DNA of 64,000 bases, from the NCBI GenBank assembly GCA_022457155.1, contig JAJGOT010000287.1:579501-643500 (forward strand). Reading direction: 5' to 3'. The DNA comes from Cladopsammia gracilis. Lineage: Eukaryota; Cnidaria; Anthozoa; Scleractinia; Dendrophylliidae. Shown one piece after another: positions 21,206 through 29,630 of this stretch. The position numbers were made by a program, and so were the translations under genes. Position 1 is the stretch's first letter. Every line of letters begins with the position of its first letter. The notes under the pieces are model-generated. The model saw only the letters and a list, made by a program, of their open reading frames with translations, had not been told where the DNA came from and made no database searches.

Positions 21206-21245
21206 GATTGTATATATATATATTTTAAATTATATTTATATAATC
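21206..21245. promoter_or_regulatory. 40 bp bidirectional TATA-rich promoter
   Basis: The only sequence between the start codons of two divergent genes (21205 minus, 21246 plus). It consists of a TATATATATATA run and a second ATATTTATATAA run, one close to each ATG. 5' leaders of both transcripts must be extremely short. Confidence 0.7.
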
Positions 21246-23051
21246 ATGTTTGGCAGACGCGGTTCAAATCTCGGTCTGAACATTGGCGGTCACGATTACG
21301 GACCTCCGCCCCCGTTTTTTCCTCGTCCCCAAAATCCCCTCTATCCAGAACAAAGGTATATTAGCAAAAAACACCCCACAGTAAATCTGCAACTTGCTTG
21401 GATGAGTTCTCCGGAGGCTGAAAAACTCTCTACAGCTGCCAAAGCGAAGGCTATCTCAGACTTCAAAAGGCGTTTCCCGCACGCTGATATGTCAAGATTT
21501 ACAACAGAAGTTTCTTTCGACGAAAAGCACAAAGCCTCAGCAGTAGTTCTTTTCTCAGAGGGGCAAGGCTCCTGGGCTATGCCTTCAGACATACCGCACA
21601 AGAATTGGACACAAGCCCTGAAAGACGCGCTTGGTTTAGAGTATATTGGCGGTTTCCCATATCAGTTGACGTTAAACCGAAATACACAAAAACCAATCCC
21701 GGCTGTTGATTTCTCCACCTCAATCGATAAAGACATGATGATTGGCTCTGTCTTGAACGATGAATCGCAAAAGATCTATGTCACGCCAACTGATTATATC
21801 ACAACGAAATACAGAAACATTTTCAGAGACACACAGATTACGTTCACAACCGCGAAATATGGGAGAAAGTGGCTCGGCGGGCCGCATATGAGTTTCTGGC
21901 CACAACAACTGAACTTCGCCCTGTGGTGTGCAACAACTGGCTGCGGGATCTCGCGTGACCTTCTGTTTGATAAGAACTCTACTCTCTCCCTAACCCCGCA
22001 GCTCCGGTCATTTTACAGGTTTCACGTCTATTTCACAACAAGACGAATACTCTACAAGCTTGGTGGGGAACAGAGCGTGAGTGCTTTGCCAGACGACCCC
22101 ACATTCAATCAGAAAGACAACAAGTTCAACATCGACGCATACAAGAGGATTTGCCAAGAGTTCGGTGTAGACCCCATTTCTGACTTCCGTTTCACATACG
22201 GCAAAAATCACGGGCTTGGCAATGTGTACATTTGGGTTGCATATGATGGGCCCAGTTCTACTGATTACAACTATCCTGATCCCGATCTAGCCCTGTTTGA
22301 TGACGAGCGCGTCACAGACAGAAAAGACCCAAACTATCGCGCAAACGGCATATACTTCGTTCGTAACGACCAGGGCGCTGTTAGTCAGTTCGAGCACTTT
22401 GTGCCGAATTATGCACAAGGGCTAACACAGCCAGGGCTCGCGCGTATGAATCAGTCAATCGAGGCCTTTGTGTACTGCATCCTGGGTGCACAAGCAAACA
22501 CTCGCAGCAGCATTCTTGGGAATGGAGGCCGAGCATTCGAAACGCAGAGAGTCTTCTTAACGCTCTTAGAGGACGCCATAAGACTGAACGACATATCTCT
22601 AAGCGTACAGCATTATCAGCAGGCCATCCAAGCAACGAAAGTATGGCTTAACTTTGTAGTTGCCCCTGGGAGCTGGCTGATGCCGTCACGCATGGTTATC
22701 AACACAGAGAGCGTGGTGGGGTACAATAACAATCTTATGCAGGCAACGCAAGGGATGAAGCTTGGTGTTAACAATGATGTCAATCTTGCCACAAAAAAAG
22801 CCTCCCTTCGCCCCATGGACGGAGGGCCGACAAAGATTAATCCACCAAACAGCCACCCATCGAACCCGATTCACAAACAGGCGACACAGGCACAGGGCAT
22901 GGTGCCAAAACCAAAGGTCACACCCACACCACAACCAGCCCCCACACCAGAAACAACGCAAGAGACTAAGATCGAGCCGCATCATGTAAACAAGGCTCTC
23001 ATTGGTGTGGGTGCGCTTGCTTTAGCAGGCTTGTTTGTCTGGATGAGATAA
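21246..23051 (+). CDS. Large Polinton virion-type protein with C-terminal membrane anchor
   Basis: 601 residues from ATG 21246, chosen because it follows the TATATA motif; the longer open frame from 21165 has no ATG start. It has a Pro-rich N-terminus, a long globular region (residues about 45-545) with strongly conserved-looking blocks such as FWPQQLNFALWCATTGCG, a Pro/Thr/Gln-rich linker, and a C-terminal membrane segment (ALIGVGALALAGLFVW). The reading frame is intact. I recognise the overall type as a Polinton-encoded protein of unknown function. The anchor and position suggest a virion surface or assembly role. Its stop codon touches the stop of the convergent gene (23052) with no spacing. 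Confidence 0.7.
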   Translation: MFGRRGSNLGLNIGGHDYGPPPPFFPRPQNPLYPEQRYISKKHPTVNLQLAWMSSPEAEKLSTAAKAKAISDFKRRFPHADMSRFTTEVSFDEKHKASAVVLFSEGQGSWAMPSDIPHKNWTQALKDALGLEYIGGFPYQLTLNRNTQKPIPAVDFSTSIDKDMMIGSVLNDESQKIYVTPTDYITTKYRNIFRDTQITFTTAKYGRKWLGGPHMSFWPQQLNFALWCATTGCGISRDLLFDKNSTLSLTPQLRSFYRFHVYFTTRRILYKLGGEQSVSALPDDPTFNQKDNKFNIDAYKRICQEFGVDPISDFRFTYGKNHGLGNVYIWVAYDGPSSTDYNYPDPDLALFDDERVTDRKDPNYRANGIYFVRNDQGAVSQFEHFVPNYAQGLTQPGLARMNQSIEAFVYCILGAQANTRSSILGNGGRAFETQRVFLTLLEDAIRLNDISLSVQHYQQAIQATKVWLNFVVAPGSWLMPSRMVINTESVVGYNNNLMQATQGMKLGVNNDVNLATKKASLRPMDGGPTKINPPNSHPSNPIHKQATQAQGMVPKPKVTPTPQPAPTPETTQETKIEPHHVNKALIGVGALALAGLFVWMR

Positions 23052-24432
23052 TTATCTCCTGCGCTTGGTGATCCTTTCAATCATAAAGCCTACAACGGCA
23101 AGGATCAGCAGCCAGGCGTGCTCGCCAAGGAAGGAGATAACCTGACCGGCTGTTTTGAAGATAAAGTTCACGATCGAGCCGATCAAGCCTGGCAGGATGG
23201 AGGCAACCTTATTTCCTAGGGTTTTGAGCCCTTTGCCAATAGCCTTGGTTCCGGCCTTGGCTATTCATTGCAGCAATCGTCACAGCGCCTATGACTAGAC
23301 CTGCAGCCAGAACAACTGCTTGAAGGGTCCAACCATATTTCTTGAAGATATTTTTGACCCTTTCTCTCAAAGGAAGGGCTTCTTCTCTTTCTTGAACTTG
23401 TGTTCTTAGTCTTCCCAGCTCTTCTTCTCGCTCAGCAACTCGGGCTTCTGCAGCTTCTCTGTCAGAGGGAGAAGTGTTCTCATCCTCTATCACGCGTCGG
23501 TCTTCCTCGTTTTGTCGTACAAGATCGGCCTCTTGTTCGTTTAATGCATCCAGCGGCTTGGTGGAGTTCAGTCTTGCTTCGACAGCATTTCTTTCTTTTG
23601 TTTTCGCAGAAAGTTGTGTTCTGAGTTTGTCAACCTTTGCCTGCTCTTGGTCTCGTTGTTTTTGTATTTTTTGAAGGGCGCCCAATTCTTTTTTCTGGTT
23701 TTCAAGATCGCCTTGAAGATTTTTCTTTAGTTGTTTTAACCGATCTAGCTCGGTTTGACTCTCAACGTTTGAACCATGTTCCTGCTCCAGAGCTTCAATC
23801 CTCGCTTGAGTTTCTTCGATTCTTCCCTTGAGATTTTGAACCTCACTTGCTGCTTGTTGTCGTGCTACAGAAACCCTTTCCGCCTCCTTCAGTTGTTTCT
23901 CTGCCTCCTGCAGTCTTTGTCTTTCTTCCCTTATTGATGCATTGTCTTCAGAGACAATCTCTTCAGCGCTTGGGCCAAGAGCCCCTTTGAACCTGTCTGT
24001 AAATGATTTAAGAAGGCCAGACCCATCTTGTTTGAAAATGGGCTTCTCGCCACCCTTTGGCCCAAAGGTAACAATTTTGCCTACATTTCCTGGTTTTTTA
24101 CCGAAACCAATAGGGTCTATTCGGCTGGGATTCATTCTCGGAAAGCGGCTTTTAAGCCAGTCCATGGCTCTATCGATTCTAGATGCTTTTTCCGTTGCAT
24201 CTAAGAAGTTGCCTTCAAGCAGAGGGATGTCTTCAGGATCAAAACCGCTCTGTTCGCGAGGCAGTGTATGCATTTCATGCTCTTCACCGCCATGATATGG
24301 GGTGGATGCAGCCCCCGGTTGAAAGGGGATTGTTGTGTCAACTTCTTCTTCGTCATCATCATCGTGGTCAATCCCCCGGTCTTCCCAAGGGTTTTCGTTC
24401 TCGCCAGGTATATCATATCCACCTTCTGCCAT
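23052..24432 (-). pseudogene. Coiled-coil membrane protein, frameshifted near 3' end
   Basis: The main frame (24432 to 23209, 407 residues) has an acidic N-terminus, a Gly/Lys-rich segment, a long coiled coil (residues about 160-345, heptads of Leu/Glu/Gln/Arg) and a membrane helix (LQAVVLAAGLVIGAVTIAA). Near 23265 the frame shifts by one. The other frame continues open to a TAA at 23054-23052 and encodes a further amphipathic stretch and a second hydrophobic helix (AWLLILAVVGF). This extended 3' part is why the true gene end is placed at 23052. Function unknown; a scaffold or virion-membrane role is plausible. Confidence 0.65.
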
Positions 24433-24476
24433 GATGTATATAAATATAAATATAAATTTATATATATACTCTGGCT
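24433..24476. promoter_or_regulatory. 44 bp bidirectional TATA-rich promoter
   Basis: Lies between the minus-strand start at 24432 and the plus-strand ATG at 24477. It holds two ATAAATATA-like words toward the left gene and a TATATATA run about seven bases before the capsid ATG. Confidence 0.7.
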
Positions 24477-25727
24477 ATGGCCGTGTAACCCAACCTCCTC
24501 CCAACGAACGCAGAGAAGATTCTTGGTGCTATGAAAGCAGAGCGCACCGTAAAGCGCATCACCTTTGAACGCACTTCAGCCAATCCCGGCGAGACCCTGT
24601 ACGTTACGGTTCCCAAGCTCAACGAACATGAGGTTATCGTGTCGGGCTCGCTTGCCTTGCTCTTTAACATCGACCTTGCCGGCGGCCACGCAAACAACTA
24701 TCTTGTACAAAATGTCTCCAGAGCACTAGTTGACAGACTCGTTGTCAAGTTTGCCGCCACCACTGTCCAGGACACCGTTGGGTACGATATTTACAAAATC
24801 TTTGAGGACCTTTTCCTCTCTGTTGATAAGAGAGATAACATGCTCCCCGAGGGCATCCAGAGTGTAGACTTGAGCAAGATTCGCTCTAGTGCCGGCGACA
24901 AGAAGACCTCTGGCGTGGATGCGGAAAACAAGCTGGAGACCATTTACAAAAACAAATACCGCATCAATCTTGACCACCAGATTATAACAGACCACGGTGT
25001 CATGTACCCACAGGCACTCTACAACGATTTGACATTCGAGATAACGCTCGCCCAGGCTTCTCAAGTTGTCAAGGGTTCGGATACAAGCAAGCTTGTCTAC
25101 AAGTTGACAAATATCCAGCTTGAGTACGAGACAATCCGAAGTAAGCAGCTGGCTGACGAGGCAACAAGTGTATACTCTAGCGGAAAGGAGTTTGCCTACG
25201 ACCATATCATGCGAGAGGAAGTGGTCCCCTTCTCGAAGGGTTCAGACGCTCGGCTGAATCTCAGGGTGAACCCGCAGCGCAGGTCACTGAAAGCCATCCT
25301 TCTGCTATTCATCGAACCCTACACGGCAGGAGCCAGGGACTCAGAAAAATACTTCAACCCAGACATAACCAAAGTTAATGTCACCATAAACGGCTCCCCC
25401 AACAGGATTTACAACGAAGGCATCAACGGGACCGATATGTGGCGTGAGGTCAGTCGCCTCTTCAAAAAGAGGGGTGATGGCAGGCCAAACATGAATCTGA
25501 CTAAATATCTCACGGGCAACAAGTTCGGCCTCCTTATCGACCTTAGATCAATGGCTGATACAACCCTACATGGCAACGGTCAACGCCTCGTCAACACAAA
25601 GGACGGCGTACATCTTGAGCTCGAAAGGACAACCTCCGGCTCGGGAAACGTGCACTGCCACATCTACACCATCAGCGACTCACAGATGAACATCATGGAC
25701 AGACAGCTGCAGGCGGTTCAGTACTAA
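24477..25727 (+). pseudogene. Major capsid protein candidate, early stop at codon 4
   Basis: Translation from ATG 24477, placed just after TATATATA, meets TAA at codon 4. The frame is then open to 25727, and an internal ATG at 24531 gives a 398-residue protein. The sequence is rich in alternating strands and short loops and is followed directly by the packaging ATPase, the usual neighbour of Polinton and NCLDV major capsid proteins with a double jelly-roll. Fold assignment is by family resemblance and position, not by a catalytic motif. If the internal ATG is used only 18 residues are lost, so the gene could still be partly functional. The rest of the frame shows no damage. Confidence 0.75.
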
Positions 25728-25733
25728 ACACAT

Positions 25734-25747
25734 ATATATGTATATAG
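25734..25747 (+). promoter_or_regulatory. TATATA start-proximal promoter of packaging ATPase
   Basis: CATATATATGTATATAG runs up to the ATG at 25748, only 20 bp after the capsid stop codon. Confidence 0.6.
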
Positions 25748-26347
25748 ATGGACCCACGAAAGCTGCCATTCAATGCCCTAATTATCGGGCCGACTAATTC
25801 TGGCAAAACACAATATCTTCTGAATCAGCTGCGTGGCCCCTTCAGGGGCAAGTTTGACTATATTGTTCTCTTCTGCCCAACATTTGTCCACAACAAGACC
25901 TACGACGGTTTCGTGGACCAGGAGCCACGCATTTTCGTGATAGATTGTCAGCAGCATGAGATTGAAATATGGTTAACTTTAGCTAGTTATTTCTTCGACG
26001 GGACAAACACGCTCTTTGTGCTCGATGACTGTGCTGCTTCGAAGGATGTGAAAGGTCGCACGAGTCAACTTGTGAAACTAGGGTTCAGTGCTCGCCACAG
26101 CGGCTTGTCAGTGTGGGTGCTAACCCAACAGTTAACCAGCATTGCGAAACCCTTTAGGGAAAACGTTGCAGCGATTGTGCTTTTTTACACCCCATCAAGC
26201 AAAACAACGAAGGCCATCTTTGATGACTATGCCGGTGAGCTTGAACAACAAGAGTACAAAGAGTTGATTGCAAAATTAAAGGGGCACAAGTTTTCTCACC
26301 TAGTTTTCTCTCTGCGGCACCCATATGGGATAGAATTGAAAATGTGA
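25748..26347 (+). CDS. A32/FtsK-HerA-type packaging ATPase
   Basis: 199 residues. Walker A is GPTNSGKT (14-21) and Walker B is LFVLDD (89-94). A sensor-like Gln/Thr region (VLTQQLTS) follows, as in A32-like genome packaging ATPases of Polintons, adenovirus-like elements and nucleocytoplasmic viruses. These motors load DNA into the capsid. The frame is intact and both Walker motifs are complete. It follows the capsid gene and is followed 3 bp later by a small ORF that may share its transcript. Confidence 0.92.
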   Translation: MDPRKLPFNALIIGPTNSGKTQYLLNQLRGPFRGKFDYIVLFCPTFVHNKTYDGFVDQEPRIFVIDCQQHEIEIWLTLASYFFDGTNTLFVLDDCAASKDVKGRTSQLVKLGFSARHSGLSVWVLTQQLTSIAKPFRENVAAIVLFYTPSSKTTKAIFDDYAGELEQQEYKELIAKLKGHKFSHLVFSLRHPYGIELKM

Positions 26348-26350
26348 ACC

Positions 26351-26590
26351 ATGAACACCTCAACCAGTATCCACAAGCTCACGGTCTTTTCACAACTTCT
26401 GGGTGAATTGCAGAGTCATGCGGAGGAGATGCAAATACAGATAATCAAAACCGCTGACGCGGACGATATGCGTCTCATGCTTCTTACCCGCTATCCTTTG
26501 AAAGTCACTGTGTGCCCAGCCACCATGACCGCGCTTATACGTGAGGTTGAAAGTCTTTTGCCTGACATCAAAAGAATAATTGAAAAATAA
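26351..26590 (+). CDS. Small protein downstream of ATPase
   Basis: 79 residues, mostly helical by composition, with no membrane segment. It starts 3 bp after the ATPase stop and has no TATATA motif of its own, so it would need read-through reinitiation on the ATPase transcript. Family not recognised. Kept because the frame fills the space exactly between two well-supported genes. Confidence 0.5.
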   Translation: MNTSTSIHKLTVFSQLLGELQSHAEEMQIQIIKTADADDMRLMLLTRYPLKVTVCPATMTALIREVESLLPDIKRIIEK

Positions 26591-26608
26591 ATACATAATA
26601 TATACGCA
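26591..26608 (+). promoter_or_regulatory. TATATA start-proximal promoter
   Basis: TACATAATATATACGCA precedes the ATG at 26609. Confidence 0.55.
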
Positions 26609-27238
26609 ATGGCAACAAACCACCCAGACGACATGGCTACATTTGATAATGAAATCATGCAGCTGCCAGAGGCAACCCCTGATAGCTCCTTGCCATCAGC
26701 GATTCCTGAAGTCTTAACAGGTAATGACACTCCAGCTCAACGCGAGAAACTGGCAGTCCTTGTTTCAACCGGCAAATCAAAAGAGACCATCGGTGCCCAG
26801 CTCACACACGAGCAGGTGAAGCGCCTGACGGATAAAGAGGTTGAAAAGTACTACAAAAGGTATGAAGCCTATGTCGGCAACAAGACGACCGAGTCTCTGA
26901 TTGACATCGTTATAATGTTAGCAACCAATGGCGCCGGCATGGTTGTTAAGATTGACGATGTGGAGGCCCTGCAGAAAGAACTCAAAAATGACTACATGAT
27001 TAACCATGAACTTTCATCTCTTGCTGGAAACATTGCACTGCGTTGTGGGCGATTCTTGGCCTTGGCCAATGCTGTTTTGATCACTACAAAACACATCTAC
27101 TTCAAAAAGGAGCCAGAAGAGTTGCCCCCTGTACACACAAGCGGAGATGGGGAAGGTTACCCACTCGAGGGTTTTGATGAAGTTGACACATGTTTTGATG
27201 AAGTTGACGCATGTTTTGATGAAGTTTTTTACACATAA
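26609..27238 (+). CDS. Polinton protein of unknown function with C-terminal FDEVD repeats
   Basis: 209 residues. It has an acidic N-terminus, a Lys-rich helical stretch (EQVKRLTDKEVEKYYKRYEAYVG) and a hydrophobic segment (SLIDIVIMLATNGAGMVV). A second hydrophobic patch (LALANAVLITT) follows. The last 25 residues are three copies of FDEVDxC, coded by a 21 bp tandem repeat at about 27170-27230, with a second minisatellite of CTGGCAGAAAC units right after the stop codon. The repeat looks like a recent in-frame expansion. Role unknown; such proteins sit among structural genes in Polintons. Confidence 0.65.
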   Translation: MATNHPDDMATFDNEIMQLPEATPDSSLPSAIPEVLTGNDTPAQREKLAVLVSTGKSKETIGAQLTHEQVKRLTDKEVEKYYKRYEAYVGNKTTESLIDIVIMLATNGAGMVVKIDDVEALQKELKNDYMINHELSSLAGNIALRCGRFLALANAVLITTKHIYFKKEPEELPPVHTSGDGEGYPLEGFDEVDTCFDEVDACFDEVFYT

Positions 27239-27300
27239 TCTGGCAGGAACCTGGCAGAAACCTGGCAGAAACCTGACAGAAACCACGAAGGTTTGAAATA

Positions 27301-27320
27301 AAAAATATACATATATACAC
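27301..27320 (+). promoter_or_regulatory. TATATA start-proximal promoter
   Basis: AAAAATATACATATATACAC runs directly into the ATG at 27321. Confidence 0.6.
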
Positions 27321-27764
27321 ATGATGGCTCAACCACTCGAGACGGTGCCTGAAGAAACAGTCGCGCCAGCAGCACCCACAAACAACACGCACGTTACCTC
27401 TGATACCCCAAAGACTGCTCCAGCCAAAAACCCTGGTCGTGTTGCTTCTGGCAAAAGGCTTGCTGAGCGCAACCGCCTGGCAAGAGAGGCAAAAAAACAA
27501 GCACAAGCTGCTAAAGCAACAAATGAGCCTGCCCCAAACTCTACACCACAAAACTCGACAAATGAAGAAGCTAGCAGCAACTCTGGTTTCTGGATTATAA
27601 CGGTTGTTGGGGTACTTATATCCGCTTGGGGCGTCTATTACCAACGCGAGGCCATTATGAATACACTTAGACGCAAAGCCCCGACCCCAGCCCCTGCTCC
27701 GGCAGTGGTGAATGAAGTTCAAACTCCCCCACCACCGAGACGAAGAATTCGCAAGATGGAGTAA
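27321..27764 (+). CDS. Single-pass membrane protein, basic and Pro/Ala-rich
   Basis: 147 residues. The first about 85 are Ala/Pro/Thr-rich with a basic GKRLAERNRLAREAKKQAQ helix. One membrane segment lies at about 89-107 (GFWIITVVGVLISAWGVYY), followed by a basic, Pro-rich tail (PPPPRRRIRK). Two start codons (27321, 27324) are adjacent. Function unknown. The basic regions on both sides of a membrane span would suit a minor virion protein. Confidence 0.65.
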   Translation: MMAQPLETVPEETVAPAAPTNNTHVTSDTPKTAPAKNPGRVASGKRLAERNRLAREAKKQAQAAKATNEPAPNSTPQNSTNEEASSNSGFWIITVVGVLISAWGVYYQREAIMNTLRRKAPTPAPAPAVVNEVQTPPPPRRRIRKME

Positions 27765-27771
27765 AAAAATC

Positions 27772-27784
27772 TTATATATACACA
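27772..27784 (+). promoter_or_regulatory. TATATATA start-proximal promoter
   Basis: TTATATATACACA directly precedes the ATG at 27785 and is repeated almost exactly before the ATG at 27961. Confidence 0.65.
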
Positions 27785-27943
27785 ATGGCAAATCTCTTTC
27801 AAGGCTTCGTAAACGGGGCTGCAATCGGAGGTATTCTTCTTGTTATGCTTAAATTAAACATTGTCGCCCTAAAAACAGTTTGGCAATTAGCAACACAACA
27901 GATCAACGAGACAACGCATAATGAAGAGTCGACTGAAATTTAA
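27785..27943 (+). CDS. 52-residue membrane protein
   Basis: Short frame MANLFQGFVNGAAIGGILLV... with one hydrophobic segment (residues about 8-30) and an acidic, Asn/Thr-rich tail. The evidence that it is real is its position: it has its own TATATATA motif directly upstream and fills the gap between two similar small genes with tight spacing on both sides. Confidence 0.65.
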   Translation: MANLFQGFVNGAAIGGILLVMLKLNIVALKTVWQLATQQINETTHNEESTEI

Positions 27944-27960
27944 AATCTTATATATACACC
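27944..27960 (+). promoter_or_regulatory. TATATATA start-proximal promoter
   Basis: AATCTTATATATACACC lies between the previous stop (27943) and the ATG at 27961, leaving room for only a very short leader. Confidence 0.65.
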
Positions 27961-28182
27961 ATGTCTGACAACAAGCTCGTGAAAGCTGTTCTTGATGCGG
28001 CCACAATAACAGGCCTTGTCGCAAGTATTGGCTGGGTTGGCAAAAAGGTCGTCAAGGAAAATCTCACGGCCGACCCCAGCTCGAATCTCATGAACTATGT
28101 GAAGTTCACTGCCGTCATGGCTGGGAGCATAGCTCTCAAGAAATACCTCGAGGACCAGAAGATCCTCCCTGCCTCAATGTAA
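27961..28182 (+). CDS. 73-residue membrane-associated protein
   Basis: Two moderately hydrophobic helices (LDAATITGLVASIGWVG and KFTAVMAGSIALKKYL) with basic residues between and after. Frame intact, own TATATATA motif. This is the kind of short virion-like membrane protein seen in Polintons; function unknown. Confidence 0.65.
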   Translation: MSDNKLVKAVLDAATITGLVASIGWVGKKVVKENLTADPSSNLMNYVKFTAVMAGSIALKKYLEDQKILPASM

Positions 28183-28199
28183 ATCATATATATATAGCA
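28183..28199 (+). promoter_or_regulatory. TATATATA start-proximal promoter
   Basis: ATCATATATATATAGCA precedes the ATG at 28200. Confidence 0.65.
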
Positions 28200-28628
28200 A
28201 TGGCCTCAATCGCTATTATGGTTGGTGGAGCAATTTTGAATGCCGCTGCTTTCACTGGAGGCAACTATCTCGCAAAATATCTTTCCGGCGACAGTGGGAA
28301 AGCCGCTCTGGATGAGAAGACCAGACACGACAAGGCGTTAGAGGCCTATCAAGCGGCCTACGCTAAATATCAGAAAGACCGCACAAAACTCCTCGACTGG
28401 ATTGCCAGCAATGATCGAATCAAAGATCAAGCGAAACACAACTTTCAAGACACTGACCAAGCTCTAGTGCTCTACAACCAAACACATCGGGAGCAGCAAA
28501 TAACACTCCCCAAAGAGCCCGAGTTCTCTGACTTTTATAAACCAGGCCCACAGCAGAAACAAGGCGAACTCTTGTTTATCGGCACTGGCGCACTCGCCCT
28601 TGGCTATGCGGCGTTTCGCTTTCTGTAA
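28200..28628 (+). CDS. Polinton protein with terminal hydrophobic helices
   Basis: 142 residues. A Gly/Ala-rich hydrophobic segment at the N-terminus (ASIAIMVGGAILNAAAF) is followed by a charged, helical centre with Lys/Asp/Gln and a C-terminal hydrophobic helix (LLFIGTGALALGYAAFRFL). Frame intact. It is the last of the TATATATA-led small structural-type genes before the integrase. Confidence 0.65.
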   Translation: MASIAIMVGGAILNAAAFTGGNYLAKYLSGDSGKAALDEKTRHDKALEAYQAAYAKYQKDRTKLLDWIASNDRIKDQAKHNFQDTDQALVLYNQTHREQQITLPKEPEFSDFYKPGPQQKQGELLFIGTGALALGYAAFRFL

Positions 28629-28640
28629 ACACATATGTAT
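28629..28640 (+). promoter_or_regulatory. Weak TATA motif before integrase
   Basis: AACACATATGTAT precedes the ATG at 28641. It contains the ATG at 28635 and is a poorer match to the structural-gene motif. Confidence 0.4.
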
Positions 28641-29630
28641 ATGGAGGCGAAACTCTCAAAGGTCTATTACGGCCCCAAAGGCTATTGGAAAGGATTTGCC
28701 GCTGTCAAAAAGCTAGCTGCAGCAGCCAAGGTATCTGAAGAGGTGGCAAAGAAATGGCTCGTCAAACAAGCTCTTTGGCAAGTATATCTCCCTGCACCAT
28801 GCCATATCCCTCGGCCCAAGTTTGATGTCCAGACTCCTAATGCCGTGCATCAAGCAGATCTACTTTTTTTGCCACACGACAAACTGCCTCATGGGCGAAA
28901 GATTTACAAATATGCTTTGACAGTTGTTGATGTAGCAAGCCGTTACAAAGCAGCAGAGCCCTTGACTTCGAAAGAGTCTGATGAAGTTTCGAAGGCATTG
29001 GCTCGGGTATATAGGCGCAGGCCTTTGAAATGGCCACAACTGTTGCAAGTCGATCCGGGAACAGAGTTTATGGGGGCTGTGACTAAAGAGACTGGGGCTC
29101 ATAAAACAACCATTCGTCGTGGGCGTGTTGATATCCACAGAGACCAAGGGATTGTTGAAAGATTCAACAGAACCCTTGCTGAACGATTGTTTGGTTACCA
29201 GTACGCAGTTGAAATGAATCTACCCTCTGGCCGTTCGACTGCTTGGGTTAAAAGATTGCCAGATGTTATCTCTGCCTTGAACAATGAAGTGACTCAACTC
29301 ACTGGCAAGAAGCCTGCGCAAGCGATTAAAGAGAAAGCTACCTCGGCCAAGCCAGCGACCCCATATGCTAGACCTGTAGGTGAGAAGGAAAAGAAGCTCC
29401 CACCTAGGGTGAACTTAAGATATCTGTATTACCCCGGTGAGCTTGAGGGGGGTAGTCGACGGGCAACAGATCCGATCTGGTCCTTGAAAGTATATAACAT
29501 CGAAAGGGTTGATACTAAGCCAAATGAACCGGTCGTGTATTATCTGTACGACGGCCCCAAGCGGGGGTTTGTGCGTGAGGAGTTGATGGTTGTTCCGCCG
29601 GGCACTCAGTTGCCTCCGATGTCTTTGTGA
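28641..29630 (+). CDS. Polinton integrase, retroviral type
   Basis: 329 residues from ATG 28641 (an in-frame ATG at 28635 is possible). The catalytic triad is Asp73 (QADLLF), Asp138 (QVDPGTEFM) and Glu173 (QGIVERFN). The last two are separated by 34 residues, as in retroviral and Polinton rve integrases. An N-terminal helical region and a C-terminal beta-rich domain (about 255-325, chromodomain/SH3-like position) flank the core. It inserts the element into host DNA with 6-bp target duplications. All key residues are present and the frame is open, so this is one of the best preserved genes of the copy. Its end overlaps the convergent PolB gene by 25 bp. Confidence 0.93.
   Translation: MEAKLSKVYYGPKGYWKGFAAVKKLAAAAKVSEEVAKKWLVKQALWQVYLPAPCHIPRPKFDVQTPNAVHQADLLFLPHDKLPHGRKIYKYALTVVDVASRYKAAEPLTSKESDEVSKALARVYRRRPLKWPQLLQVDPGTEFMGAVTKETGAHKTTIRRGRVDIHRDQGIVERFNRTLAERLFGYQYAVEMNLPSGRSTAWVKRLPDVISALNNEVTQLTGKKPAQAIKEKATSAKPATPYARPVGEKEKKLPPRVNLRYLYYPGELEGGSRRATDPIWSLKVYNIERVDTKPNEPVVYYLYDGPKRGFVREELMVVPPGTQLPPMSL

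Noticed and set aside
24726..25205. 159-codon minus-strand ORF inside the capsid gene
   Set aside because: Antisense shadow of a strongly supported coding frame.
27102..27824. 240-codon minus-strand ORF
   Set aside because: Antisense to three promoter-led plus-strand genes; no domain recognised.
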